Shown in pieces: positions 1 to 5,556 of a stretch of 6,691 bases of DNA. The translations under genes and the position numbers were made by a program. The notes under the pieces are model-generated. The model ran no database searches, had not been told where the DNA came from, and was given only the letters and a program-made list of their open reading frames with translations. Origin of the DNA: an uncultured Veillonella sp. (GTDB taxonomy: Bacteria > Bacillota > Negativicutes > Veillonellales > Veillonellaceae); NCBI GenBank assembly GCA_900550175.1, contig URQX01000091.1, positions 1 to 6,691 of the forward strand. The letters run 5' to 3'. Each line of letters begins with the position of its first letter. Positions within the stretch are counted from its first letter, which is position 1.

Positions 1-91
1 TGGCAGAGGAGGAGGGATTTGAACCCCCGCGCCGGTTGCCCGACCTACCGCATTTCGAGTGCGGACCCTTCAGCCTCTTGGGTACTCCTCC
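1..91 (-). tRNA. tRNA-Ser (anticodon CGA), CCA encoded
   Basis: Read on the minus strand, this folds as a complete class II tRNA. The 7-bp acceptor stem pairs GGAGGAG with CTCCTCT (first pair a G-U wobble), followed by discriminator G and a genomically encoded CCA at positions 3-1. The D-stem is CCC/GGG. The anticodon stem CCGCA/TGCGG encloses the loop CTCGAAA, giving anticodon CGA at 57-55, which reads UCG serine codons. A long variable arm typical of tRNA-Ser follows, then a T-arm with loop TTCAAAT. The gene ends exactly at the window edge. Its 5' 47 bases overlap the 3' end of tadA on the same strand, and no convincing promoter of its own is visible, so it may be released from the tadA transcript by RNase P. 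Confidence 0.97.
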
Positions 92-590
92 GTGCTTTGC
101 GGCGCTCTTTAAAGAAGTCTTTCATAATTTGGCTACATTCATCACCAAGCACACCAGATGCTAGTTCAGGTTCATGATTTAAACCTGGGTGAGAGAGCAC
201 ATTGAATAGCGACTCTACGGCGCCTCCTTTGTAATCACTTGCACCATATACAACGCGATCAATACGACTATTGATAATGGCTCCAGCGCACATCGGACAC
301 GGCTCTATCGTAACATACAGGGTACAACCAGTCAACCGCCAGCGCTTGAGTAGATCGCATGCTTCGCGGATTACGAGGACCTCTGCATGGGCCGTTGCAT
401 CATGATCGAGTTCACGACGATTATGGTGGCGTGAAACAATGGTATTATCTTTTACGAGAATGGCACCGATAGGGATTTCTCCAAGTGTATAAGCCTTGCG
501 TGCTTCTTCCATGGCAATAGCCATAAAATATTCATCCCGTGTGCGTTCATCCATATTTTCAATGTCTGTAGGTGTAATGTCTTTTGTCAT
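45..590 (-). CDS. tadA: tRNA adenosine(34) deaminase TadA
   Basis: TadA converts A34 to inosine in the wobble position of tRNA-Arg(ACG), in the cytoplasm. Numbered from the upstream ATG at 596, the protein has the zinc-deaminase signature: H70-A71-E72 (His zinc ligand, Glu proton shuttle) and P99-C100-P-M-C103 (two Cys ligands). The usual TadA helix ending in FFKERRKARR follows at 161-170. Two in-frame ATGs lie at 596 and 590. The Shine-Dalgarno AAGAGG (603-598) is only 1 base from the first but 7 bases from the second, so 590 is chosen (181 aa). Bacterial TadA is usually about 150-170 aa. Here the last 15 residues (codons 169-183) and the TAG stop are encoded inside the tRNA-Ser gene, so this tail is probably an accidental extension outside the catalytic fold. 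The gene is divergent from the TRIC gene. Confidence 0.95.
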   Translation of the reverse strand: MTKDITPTDIENMDERTRDEYFMAIAMEEARKAYTLGEIPIGAILVKDNTIVSRHHNRRELDHDATAHAEVLVIREACDLLKRWRLTGCTLYVTIEPCPMCAGAIINSRIDRVVYGASDYKGGAVESLFNVLSHPGLNHEPELASGVLGDECSQIMKDFFKERRKARRSTQEAEGSALEMR

Positions 591-613
591 TGGCATACCT
601 CTTCATGTATAAT
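584..613 (+). promoter_or_regulatory. Predicted sigma-A-type promoter for the TRIC-family gene
   Basis: A TTGTCA -35 box (584-589, 5/6 match) and a perfect TATAAT -10 box (608-613) are separated by 18 bases. Transcription would start near 620, leaving a leader of about 54 bases before the ATG at 674. The -35 box lies over the first codons of the divergent tadA, so transcription of the two genes may interfere. A TATAAT also occurs on the minus strand at 663-658 and might serve tadA, but no good -35 box accompanies it. Confidence 0.55.
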
Positions 614-673
614 ATCTTACATAAAGTCTATCACAGTGTACGCAGTTATGCGAATAGATTATATGGGGGAATT

Positions 674-1321
674 ATGGATATTATATGGTATATGTTTGAT
701 ATGATTGGCACCATTGCCTTTGCCGTATCCGGTGCACTTGTTGGTGTAGCTCGGAAGATGGATATCTTTGGTATGGCCGTGTTGGCGTTGGCTACGGCTA
801 TCGGTGGCGGTATTGTACGGGATGTATTGCTCGGCTATTTTCCGCCAAACTCACTGCGAAATGTGGTGTACGTAACGGTTGTCTTAGCCGTAACAGTTAT
901 TGTGTTCTTGATTTACAATAGCCGATACCGCAAGCATGCGATGGGTCCTCGTAGTCGGGCTAGTTATTTATTAGCCGATGCATTAGGATTAGCATCATTT
1001 ACTGTTACAGGCGCCTCTGCAGGTTTTAAACTCTATCCAGAATTGCCTATCTTTATTGTGTTGCTCGGTACAATCACTGCTGTTGGAGGCGGTATTATCC
1101 GCGATATGCTAGCACAGCGCATTCCATCTGTTTTGAAAGAGGATGTATATGCATTGCCTAGTATTATTGGCGGTACTGTTTATTATCTTATGGTTACATC
1201 TAGCTGGGATAGTATGGCCGTATATGGTGCTTTCACAGTGGTACTCGTTATTCGTTTGTTAGCCATCAAGTACAATTGGAGTCTGCCTAAGGTAGGGAAA
1301 ACCAAGCCGGTTGCGAAATAA
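674..1321 (+). CDS. TRIC / UPF0126 (YadS-YicG) family membrane protein
   Basis: This 215-aa integral inner-membrane protein has two homologous halves of about three helices each plus a last helix. Each half carries the family signature: G44-G-G46-x-x-R49-D50 and G138-G-G140-x-x-R143-D144. Proteins of this family are called UPF0126 or bacterial TRIC channels. Prokaryotic members have been shown to form trimeric K+-permeable channels, while genetic work in proteobacteria suggests glycine transport for some, so the substrate here is open. The ATG at 674 is chosen because GGGGGA (665-670) lies just upstream and because the protein then starts directly with the family's first helix (MDIIWYMFDMIG). 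The reading frame is open back to 584, but that would add 30 non-hydrophobic residues and start upstream of the predicted transcription start. The C-terminus is short and basic. No terminator follows, so read-through into the next gene is possible. Confidence 0.88.
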   Translation: MDIIWYMFDMIGTIAFAVSGALVGVARKMDIFGMAVLALATAIGGGIVRDVLLGYFPPNSLRNVVYVTVVLAVTVIVFLIYNSRYRKHAMGPRSRASYLLADALGLASFTVTGASAGFKLYPELPIFIVLLGTITAVGGGIIRDMLAQRIPSVLKEDVYALPSIIGGTVYYLMVTSSWDSMAVYGAFTVVLVIRLLAIKYNWSLPKVGKTKPVAK

Positions 1322-1338
1322 TAGTCAAATGATATAAT
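1311..1338 (+). promoter_or_regulatory. Predicted extended -10 promoter for the DUF4127-acyltransferase unit
   Basis: TTGCGA (1311-1316, 4/6 match to -35) is followed after 16 bases by TATAAT (1333-1338), which is preceded by TGA (1330-1332) to give the extended -10 motif TGATATAAT. The -35 lies in the last codons of the TRIC gene. Transcription would begin near 1345, giving a leader of about 105 bases. A 6-bp inverted repeat, AATAGT (1320-1325) and ACTATT (1342-1347), brackets the -10 and could be an operator or chance. The identical nonamer TGATATAAT occurs at 4579-4587. Confidence 0.6.
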
Positions 1339-1408
1339 TATACTATTGAGCATATGAACATTTCATAAAAGTGTCAGAAATAGAGAGTATTATAAAACAG
1401 TTAATTTC

Positions 1409-1427
1409 GCGAGTCGGGAGTACTCGC
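1409..1427 (+). promoter_or_regulatory. Leader hairpin just upstream of the DUF4127 ribosome binding site
   Basis: GCGAGT (1409-1414) pairs perfectly with ACTCGC (1422-1427) across a 7-base loop. This is a GC-rich 6-bp stem in an otherwise AT-rich leader. It ends 5 bases before the Shine-Dalgarno AGAAGGAG (1433-1440), which itself stays unpaired, 9 bases from the ATG at 1450. No U-run follows, so it is not an intrinsic terminator. It may stabilise the mRNA or bind a regulator; the alternative palindrome GAGTACTC (1418-1425) overlaps it. Confidence 0.4.
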
Positions 1428-1449
1428 TACACAGAAGGAGATTTGATTT

Positions 1450-3264
1450 ATGACGAATAAATGGTTGAAAGTAGCACTTATGGCAGCAGCCATCGCTACT
1501 GGTACATCTATTAAAATTGATGCAGAAACCGTGTTGTACGTACCTCAAGATGATCGACCTGTAAGCTTACAATATACTGTAGATACAGCTCGCGAAGCAG
1601 GTATGACTATATTGACACCACCTCAAAATTTGATTTCTGGTAAGAATTACCAAGGTCAAGCAGATCAAATCATGGCTTGGGTTGAACAAAATGCAGGCCG
1701 TGCTGATGTGATGGTATTGAGTACAGATACGCTTATCTATGGTGGTCTTGTAGACTCTCGTAAACATAATATTCCACTCTCCACATTGGAAAGCCGTTTA
1801 AAACGTATTGAATCCTTAAAAGCTCGTAATAAAAACGTGCGTATCTATGGCTTTGGTACTGTAATGCGTTCTCCTCGTGCTAGTGGTGGTGGCACTGAAC
1901 CAGCTTATTATGCGGAATACGGTCCTACTATCTTCCAAATTGCCGCATTGCAAGATAAATTAGACTCTGGCTCCTTAACACAAGAGGAAACTCAAAAATT
2001 GATGAGCTTACAAGCCTCTGTTCCTGTAGAATATTTACAAGACTGGTTTGACCGCCGTCAAAAAAATATGAAAATCAACAAAGAGTTGATCGACGAAACT
2101 CGTAGCGGTGTATTCGATTACTTTGCATTGGGCCATGATGATACATCTCAATTGTCCCAATCTGCATTAGAAAGTCGTTACTTAAGTAAATACTCTAAGG
2201 ATATTCCTGCTGAGAAATATGGTAGCTTCCCTGGTGCCGACCAACTTGGTCTATTGTTGATGGCTCGTTCTCGTACAGATGAAAGTACAGAAAAACCTAC
2301 ATTCTCCGTAATCTACCCACTCGGTGGTGGCGGCAAAACATTGCCAGGTTACGAAGACCAAACCATCGATAAAACAATTGCGCAACACGTTGAAGCCGTA
2401 GGTGGCACAATGGTGACACAAGGTAAACCAACTGTGTTGTTAGCAGTGAATACACCACTTACAACAAGCACTGGTGAATCTGAAAGTTTCGAGAACTTCC
2501 CGATGATTTCTAATTCTACAAATGCTTTCGTAGATCGCATTCAACAAGCTGTTGATTCTGGCGTAAACGTAAGCGTTGCTGATATCGCCTATAATAATGG
2601 TGCTGATAATACATTGGTATCTGCTATGTACAAACGCGATATGTTATACAAAATCGGTGCGTACAATGGTTGGAATACTGCAAGTAACACCGTAGGCTAC
2701 GCGATTGCTCAAGGTGTATTGCTTAAAACTATGAGCCCAGAAGGTCATCGCAAGATGTTGACGCAACAATACTTAGATAACTGGGCGTACCAAGCAAACA
2801 TCCGTAAAGATATTTACCGCATGCAAGATTCTATTCGTACAGATAATGTACGTTACTCTGGCGAGTTGAATGAACGTCTTGAAAGTTACTTAGGCGAACG
2901 TATCCAAGATTTCGCTGAAAAATATCTTAAAGTTGACCCTCGTACAGTAAAAGCCACATTCCCTTGGGGCCGTCTATTTGAAACAGATATTACAATCTAC
3001 GATAAACCTGTAGTGCCTCTTGAAAAAGAATTGCGCTTGAAACGTGAAGCAGAGGCAAAAGCTAAAGCTGAAGCAGAAGCTAAGGCTAAAGCAGAAGCAG
3101 CAGCTAAGGCTAATGGTCAAGCTGCGCCAGCACAACCTGCTCAACCAGCAAAGACAACAGCTGCTCAAACTACATCATCTGTAATTCCAGTAGTAAAACA
3201 ACCGGCAACAACATCTCAAGGTCCTCGTATTGTACCAACACCAGCAGTTGTACCTGGTCAATAA
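1450..3264 (+). CDS. Exported DUF4127 family protein with TolA-like helical tail
   Basis: This 604-aa protein of unknown function begins with a Sec signal peptide: K4/K7, hydrophobic stretch 8-19, probable cleavage after A25. It has no lipobox Cys. The DUF4127-like region spans about 27-518. Recognisable blocks are VPQDDRP (31-37), STDTLIYGGLVDSR (91-104), GHDD (228-231), PGAD (261-264), a YNGWNTASNTVG block (405-416) and FPWGRLFE (504-511). The several conserved Asp/Asn/Gly turns suggest an enzyme active site, but no reaction is established that I know of. Residues 525-554 form a Lys/Glu/Ala helix, followed by a Pro/Ala/Thr/Gln-rich, probably disordered tail to residue 604. I find no cysteine in the whole protein, fitting an exported protein. 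The start is supported by AGAAGGAG at 1433-1440. Codon use (mostly CGT, CAA) suggests good expression. It ends in tandem stops TAA TGA, and the acyltransferase gene follows 16 bases later, so the two are probably co-transcribed. Confidence 0.85.
   Translation: MTNKWLKVALMAAAIATGTSIKIDAETVLYVPQDDRPVSLQYTVDTAREAGMTILTPPQNLISGKNYQGQADQIMAWVEQNAGRADVMVLSTDTLIYGGLVDSRKHNIPLSTLESRLKRIESLKARNKNVRIYGFGTVMRSPRASGGGTEPAYYAEYGPTIFQIAALQDKLDSGSLTQEETQKLMSLQASVPVEYLQDWFDRRQKNMKINKELIDETRSGVFDYFALGHDDTSQLSQSALESRYLSKYSKDIPAEKYGSFPGADQLGLLLMARSRTDESTEKPTFSVIYPLGGGGKTLPGYEDQTIDKTIAQHVEAVGGTMVTQGKPTVLLAVNTPLTTSTGESESFENFPMISNSTNAFVDRIQQAVDSGVNVSVADIAYNNGADNTLVSAMYKRDMLYKIGAYNGWNTASNTVGYAIAQGVLLKTMSPEGHRKMLTQQYLDNWAYQANIRKDIYRMQDSIRTDNVRYSGELNERLESYLGERIQDFAEKYLKVDPRTVKATFPWGRLFETDITIYDKPVVPLEKELRLKREAEAKAKAEAEAKAKAEAAAKANGQAAPAQPAQPAKTTAAQTTSSVIPVVKQPATTSQGPRIVPTPAVVPGQ
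3046..3111 (+). repeat. Coding repeat for Glu-Ala-Lys-Ala octads in the DUF4127 tail
   Basis: Three imperfect units encode EAEAKAKA (residues 533-540, bases 3046-3069), EAEAKAKA (541-548, bases 3070-3093) and the shorter EAAAKA (549-554, bases 3094-3111). Codons differ between units (GCA/GCT, GAG/GAA, AAA/AAG), so the array is not a fresh duplication. The protein would form a rigid, charged single helix like the TolA stalk rather than a heptad coiled coil. Copy number could vary between strains. Confidence 0.8.
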
Positions 3265-3280
3265 TGAATAAGGAATGGCT

Positions 3281-4396
3281 ATGAAAAAAGCATTTTTACC
3301 GGAAATTACTTATATGCGTGGCCTCTGTATGCTCGGTGTAATCGGCATTCACGTAGGTTCTTACGCATTACAAAATCCTTTTGTAAATTTAGAGCTCATT
3401 AGCGTTTTAGAAATTCTATCGCGCTTTGGGGTGCCAGCATTTTTCTTCCTTTCTGCATTTGGATTGTTTTATCATACCTCTGTAGAGGGACCATTCTCAT
3501 ATAAGGAATTTATGCACCGCCGTATTCAGGTGGTGCTATTTCCATATATTACGTGGTCCATATTTTATCTGCTCTACACAGGACTGACGGCGCATAACCT
3601 TGGTAATTTACATCCGGGACCATTGGCGGTAAATTTATTGTTTGGTACGTCTATGTATCATCTGTACTTTATGGTTATCCTCCTATGGTTCTATGTGATG
3701 ATGCCACTATGGCGAGCTATGGTGAAAGTCATTTTAAAACGCCCTGTATTTTGGATGGTTCTATTATTTATCATCCAAGTTGGCATCGATTATGTTTCGT
3801 CTTACATGCTCGGCCGGTGGGTAACAGAACACCTCAGCAATAATCCTGTTTTGAAATATCTCTTTGATATGAGACTTAATTATTGGGTTGTCCATTATGT
3901 GTGGATATTCTTGTTGGGTTCTGTATGTGCTGAAAGATATGAAACGGTATGCGAATACATGTGGCGCTATCGCTACTTGTTAGGTGTTAGTGCAGTAGGT
4001 TCTATTTTATTGATGCTCGGATCCTACTACTATGTCATGGACGTATGGCATTATACTGTTCTAGAAGCAATCTATACAGTTCATCAAATGAGCCCAATGG
4101 GTGTTCTCTATACGGGATTGGGAACGCTATTTAGCTTGTTCTTGTTCCAAACCTTACCAATGAATGCGACTATGGAGTCCACTTGGTCGGAAATAGGGGA
4201 TAAGTCCTATGGTATTTATTTATCACATCCATTCTGGTTGTTGATTATCTCTGGGGTGATGGCTAAATACAATCTTTTGTATACCGTGGTCAATGTGCTT
4301 GCTATGTATGTGATGGCGCTAGGATTGTCCTACTTGACTACAGTAGCATTGAACTATGTACCTAAACCATTACGTAAATTTATATTAGGGCACTGA
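3281..4396 (+). CDS. Acyltransferase 3 family integral-membrane protein
   Basis: This is a polytopic inner-membrane protein with about ten hydrophobic helices. The AT3 family transfers acyl groups (often acetyl) to extracytoplasmic sugars of surface glycans, peptidoglycan or lipids. Numbered from the ATG at 3275, it has the N-terminal Arg and His expected for catalysis (R15 in ITYMRGL, H26 in GIHVG). It also has the RFGVPAFFFLSAFGL helix (50-64), a YHLYFM block (128-133) and the C-terminal SYGIYLSHPF block (311-320). No SGNH domain is fused. TAAGGA (3269-3274) abuts the ATG at 3275 but stands 6 bases from the in-frame ATG at 3281, so 3281 is preferred (371 aa). It lies 16 bases after the DUF4127 stop, so it is very likely the second gene of that operon, and a strong terminator follows it. 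Acyl donor and acceptor cannot be told from sequence. Confidence 0.88.
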   Translation: MKKAFLPEITYMRGLCMLGVIGIHVGSYALQNPFVNLELISVLEILSRFGVPAFFFLSAFGLFYHTSVEGPFSYKEFMHRRIQVVLFPYITWSIFYLLYTGLTAHNLGNLHPGPLAVNLLFGTSMYHLYFMVILLWFYVMMPLWRAMVKVILKRPVFWMVLLFIIQVGIDYVSSYMLGRWVTEHLSNNPVLKYLFDMRLNYWVVHYVWIFLLGSVCAERYETVCEYMWRYRYLLGVSAVGSILLMLGSYYYVMDVWHYTVLEAIYTVHQMSPMGVLYTGLGTLFSLFLFQTLPMNATMESTWSEIGDKSYGIYLSHPFWLLIISGVMAKYNLLYTVVNVLAMYVMALGLSYLTTVALNYVPKPLRKFILGH

Positions 4397-4451
4397 TTTG
4401 TACGAAACGTTCAGCTTGAACTAAGCGTATATTACTGGACTGCACTGATTT
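4390..4451 (+). repeat. Short direct repeat at the 3' end of the acyltransferase gene
   Basis: GCACTGATTT occurs at 4390-4399, where it contains the TGA stop, and again at 4442-4451. In both cases TATATTA lies a few bases upstream (4381-4387 and 4428-4434). This resembles a decayed duplication of the gene's last bases, but it may be chance. The bases between the stop and the terminator hold nothing else except a weak 5-bp hairpin, GTTCA/TGAAC, at 4409-4421. Confidence 0.35.
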
Positions 4452-4477
4452 AGGCCGAATTATATATTTAGAAATAG

Positions 4478-4523
4478 ATCCGCTAGGATATAGTTTTTAA
4501 CTATGGTATCCTAGCGGATTTTT
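4478..4523 (+). terminator. Strong intrinsic terminator after the DUF4127-acyltransferase unit
   Basis: A perfect 13-bp stem (4478-4490 with 4507-4519, core CCGCTAGG/CCTAGCGG) is capped by an inner TAGTT/AACTA hairpin (4491-4503) with a 3-base bulge. A T-run at 4519-4523 follows. It lies about 80 bases after the acyltransferase stop and separates that unit from dat. Confidence 0.9.
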
Positions 4524-4541
4524 GTATATCTAAGTTATATC

Positions 4542-4563
4542 TTTCACAAAGTAAAGTGTGAAA
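4542..4563. promoter_or_regulatory. Inverted repeat, candidate operator upstream of dat
   Basis: TTTCACA (4542-4548) and TGTGAAA (4557-4563) form a perfect 7-bp inverted repeat with an 8-base spacer. The right arm coincides with the probable -35 box of the dat promoter, where a repressor would block RNA polymerase. Centre-to-centre distance is 15 bases, so a dimer would contact roughly 1.5 helical turns. The cognate regulator is not identified. Confidence 0.4.
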
Positions 4564-4587
4564 ATTTGAAAGTAATTGTGATATAAT
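4558..4587 (+). promoter_or_regulatory. Predicted extended -10 promoter for dat (and possibly metNI)
   Basis: TATAAT (4582-4587) is preceded by TGA (4579-4581), giving an extended -10. The best -35 is GTGAAA (4558-4563, 4/6 match) at 18 bases. Transcription would begin near 4594, leaving a leader of about 50 bases before the dat ATG at 4644. The leader is too short for a typical riboswitch. Confidence 0.6.
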
Positions 4588-4643
4588 AAGTCCATGATGA
4601 TTACTACTTGATAGAGTAACGATATAGAAAAAGAGGTGCTCCT

Positions 4644-5501
4644 ATGCAAGAATTAACATATTTTAATGGCGAATTCGTTGAACCAGGTGCCAAAGTTATC
4701 AGTATTGATGACCGTGGTTATTTGTTTGGTGACTCTGTATACGAAGTGGTACGTGTTGTAAAAGGCCGTTGCTTCGCATTGTCTTACCATCAAGATCGCT
4801 TGTATCGCTCTATGCGTGAAATGGATATTCCAGTAAAAATGACCCCAGATGATTTAACAGAATTGCACGAAATTTTAATCGAGCAAAGTGAAATCAAAGA
4901 GGGCTATATTTATTTGCAAATCTCTCGTGGTGTTGCGCCACGCCATCATGCATATGATCGTTCTAAACTAGAACCACAAATGCTCATGTCTATCCGTAAT
5001 TTGGATATGGATGCAGTTAATAAATTGGGTGAAGGTGTAAAAGCAATCGCATTGCCTGATGAACGTTGGGGTCATGTAGATATTAAAACTACTAACTTGA
5101 TTCCAAATATTTTGGCTCAAACTAAAGCAGAAAAGAAATTTGCTTATACGGCCATTTTATTCCGCGATGGCATCTGTACAGAAGGTGCTACATCTAATGT
5201 ATTTGCTGTTAAAGATGGTATATTGTATACGCATCCAGCGGATAATCATATCTTAAAAGGTATTACGCGCCAAATGATTTTGACTCGCGTAGCACCATCT
5301 CTAGGTATTACTCTTATCGAAAAAGAATTCGATCGCGCCTTTGTAGATAATGCGGACGAATTATTCTTTACCGATACAATTGGTGGTGTCATCCCAATTA
5401 CTAAGCTAGACAGAAATCCAGTATCTGGTGGTAAACCAGGTGCTATTACACTTCGTCTACGCGAAGCATTAGAAAAATTGATGGAAGAAGGTTTACCTTA
5501 A
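4644..5501 (+). CDS. dat: D-amino acid aminotransferase (D-alanine transaminase)
   Basis: This is a cytoplasmic fold-type IV PLP enzyme (EC 2.6.1.21) that interconverts D-Ala + 2-oxoglutarate and pyruvate + D-Glu, usually with broad D-amino acid range, and supplies D-amino acids for peptidoglycan. Its 285 aa match the family length of about 282. It carries GDSVYEV (29-35, with Y33), the RGVAPRHH block (95-102) whose R100 and H102 correspond to the Arg/His carboxylate trap typical of D-amino acid enzymes, the PLP lysine K148 in HVDIKTTNL, and E180 in TEGATSNV. The Arg-x-His block favours D-amino acid transaminase over IlvE or 4-amino-4-deoxychorismate lyase. AGAGGTG (4632-4638) supports the ATG. 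It ends with tandem stops TAA TAG, and metN begins 55 bases later without a terminator between, so the genes may be co-transcribed. Confidence 0.9.
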   Translation: MQELTYFNGEFVEPGAKVISIDDRGYLFGDSVYEVVRVVKGRCFALSYHQDRLYRSMREMDIPVKMTPDDLTELHEILIEQSEIKEGYIYLQISRGVAPRHHAYDRSKLEPQMLMSIRNLDMDAVNKLGEGVKAIALPDERWGHVDIKTTNLIPNILAQTKAEKKFAYTAILFRDGICTEGATSNVFAVKDGILYTHPADNHILKGITRQMILTRVAPSLGITLIEKEFDRAFVDNADELFFTDTIGGVIPITKLDRNPVSGGKPGAITLRLREALEKLMEEGLP

Positions 5502-5542
5502 TAGGTCATCTACTTTCATAAAATGGTAAATTTTTACCTTAA
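5492..5542 (+). repeat. Short direct repeat spanning the dat stop and dat-metN gap
   Basis: TTTACCTTAA occurs at 5492-5501, containing the dat TAA stop, and at 5533-5542, just before the metN ribosome site. The copies are 41 bases apart, close to four helical turns. The second copy also forms a small hairpin, GGTAAA/TTTACC (5525-5530 with 5533-5538), which lacks a following T-run and so is not a terminator. The repeat may be chance. Confidence 0.3.
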
Positions 5543-5556
5543 GAAAGGACATTGTT

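Noticed and set aside
121..148. A possible internal minus-strand promoter for tRNA-Ser within tadA (TTGGTG at 148-143, TATGAA at 126-121, 16-base spacer)
   Set aside because: Only 3/6 and 4/6 matches to consensus inside a coding region. It is too weak to list, although it would give a short tRNA leader if real.
584..673. A 30-residue N-terminal extension of the TRIC protein from an ATG at 584
   Set aside because: It would start upstream of the predicted transcription start and inside the promoter, has no ribosome site, and is not part of the family's first helix. The ATG at 674 has a GGGGGA site.
1567..3168. Minus-strand open frames within the DUF4127 gene (1567-1767, 2349-2540, 2974-3168)
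   Set aside because: They are antisense to a well-supported gene, have no ribosome sites or recognisable domains, and one is a low-complexity shadow of the Ala/Lys/Glu repeat.
4566..4587. TTGAAA (4566-4571) as the -35 box of the dat promoter
   Set aside because: It lies only 10 bases from the TATAAT, too close for sigma-A spacing. GTGAAA at 4558-4563 with 18 bases fits better.
4644..5501. Branched-chain aminotransferase (IlvE) or aminodeoxychorismate lyase (PabC) identity for the fold-type IV PLP enzyme
   Set aside because: The RGVAPRHH block with Arg and His at positions equivalent to the D-amino acid carboxylate trap, and the 285-aa length, favour D-amino acid transaminase.
5525..5538. 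GGTAAA/TTTACC hairpin as a terminator between dat and metN
   Set aside because: The stem is short and AT-rich, and it is followed by TTAAGAAAGG rather than a T-run, so it would not terminate efficiently.
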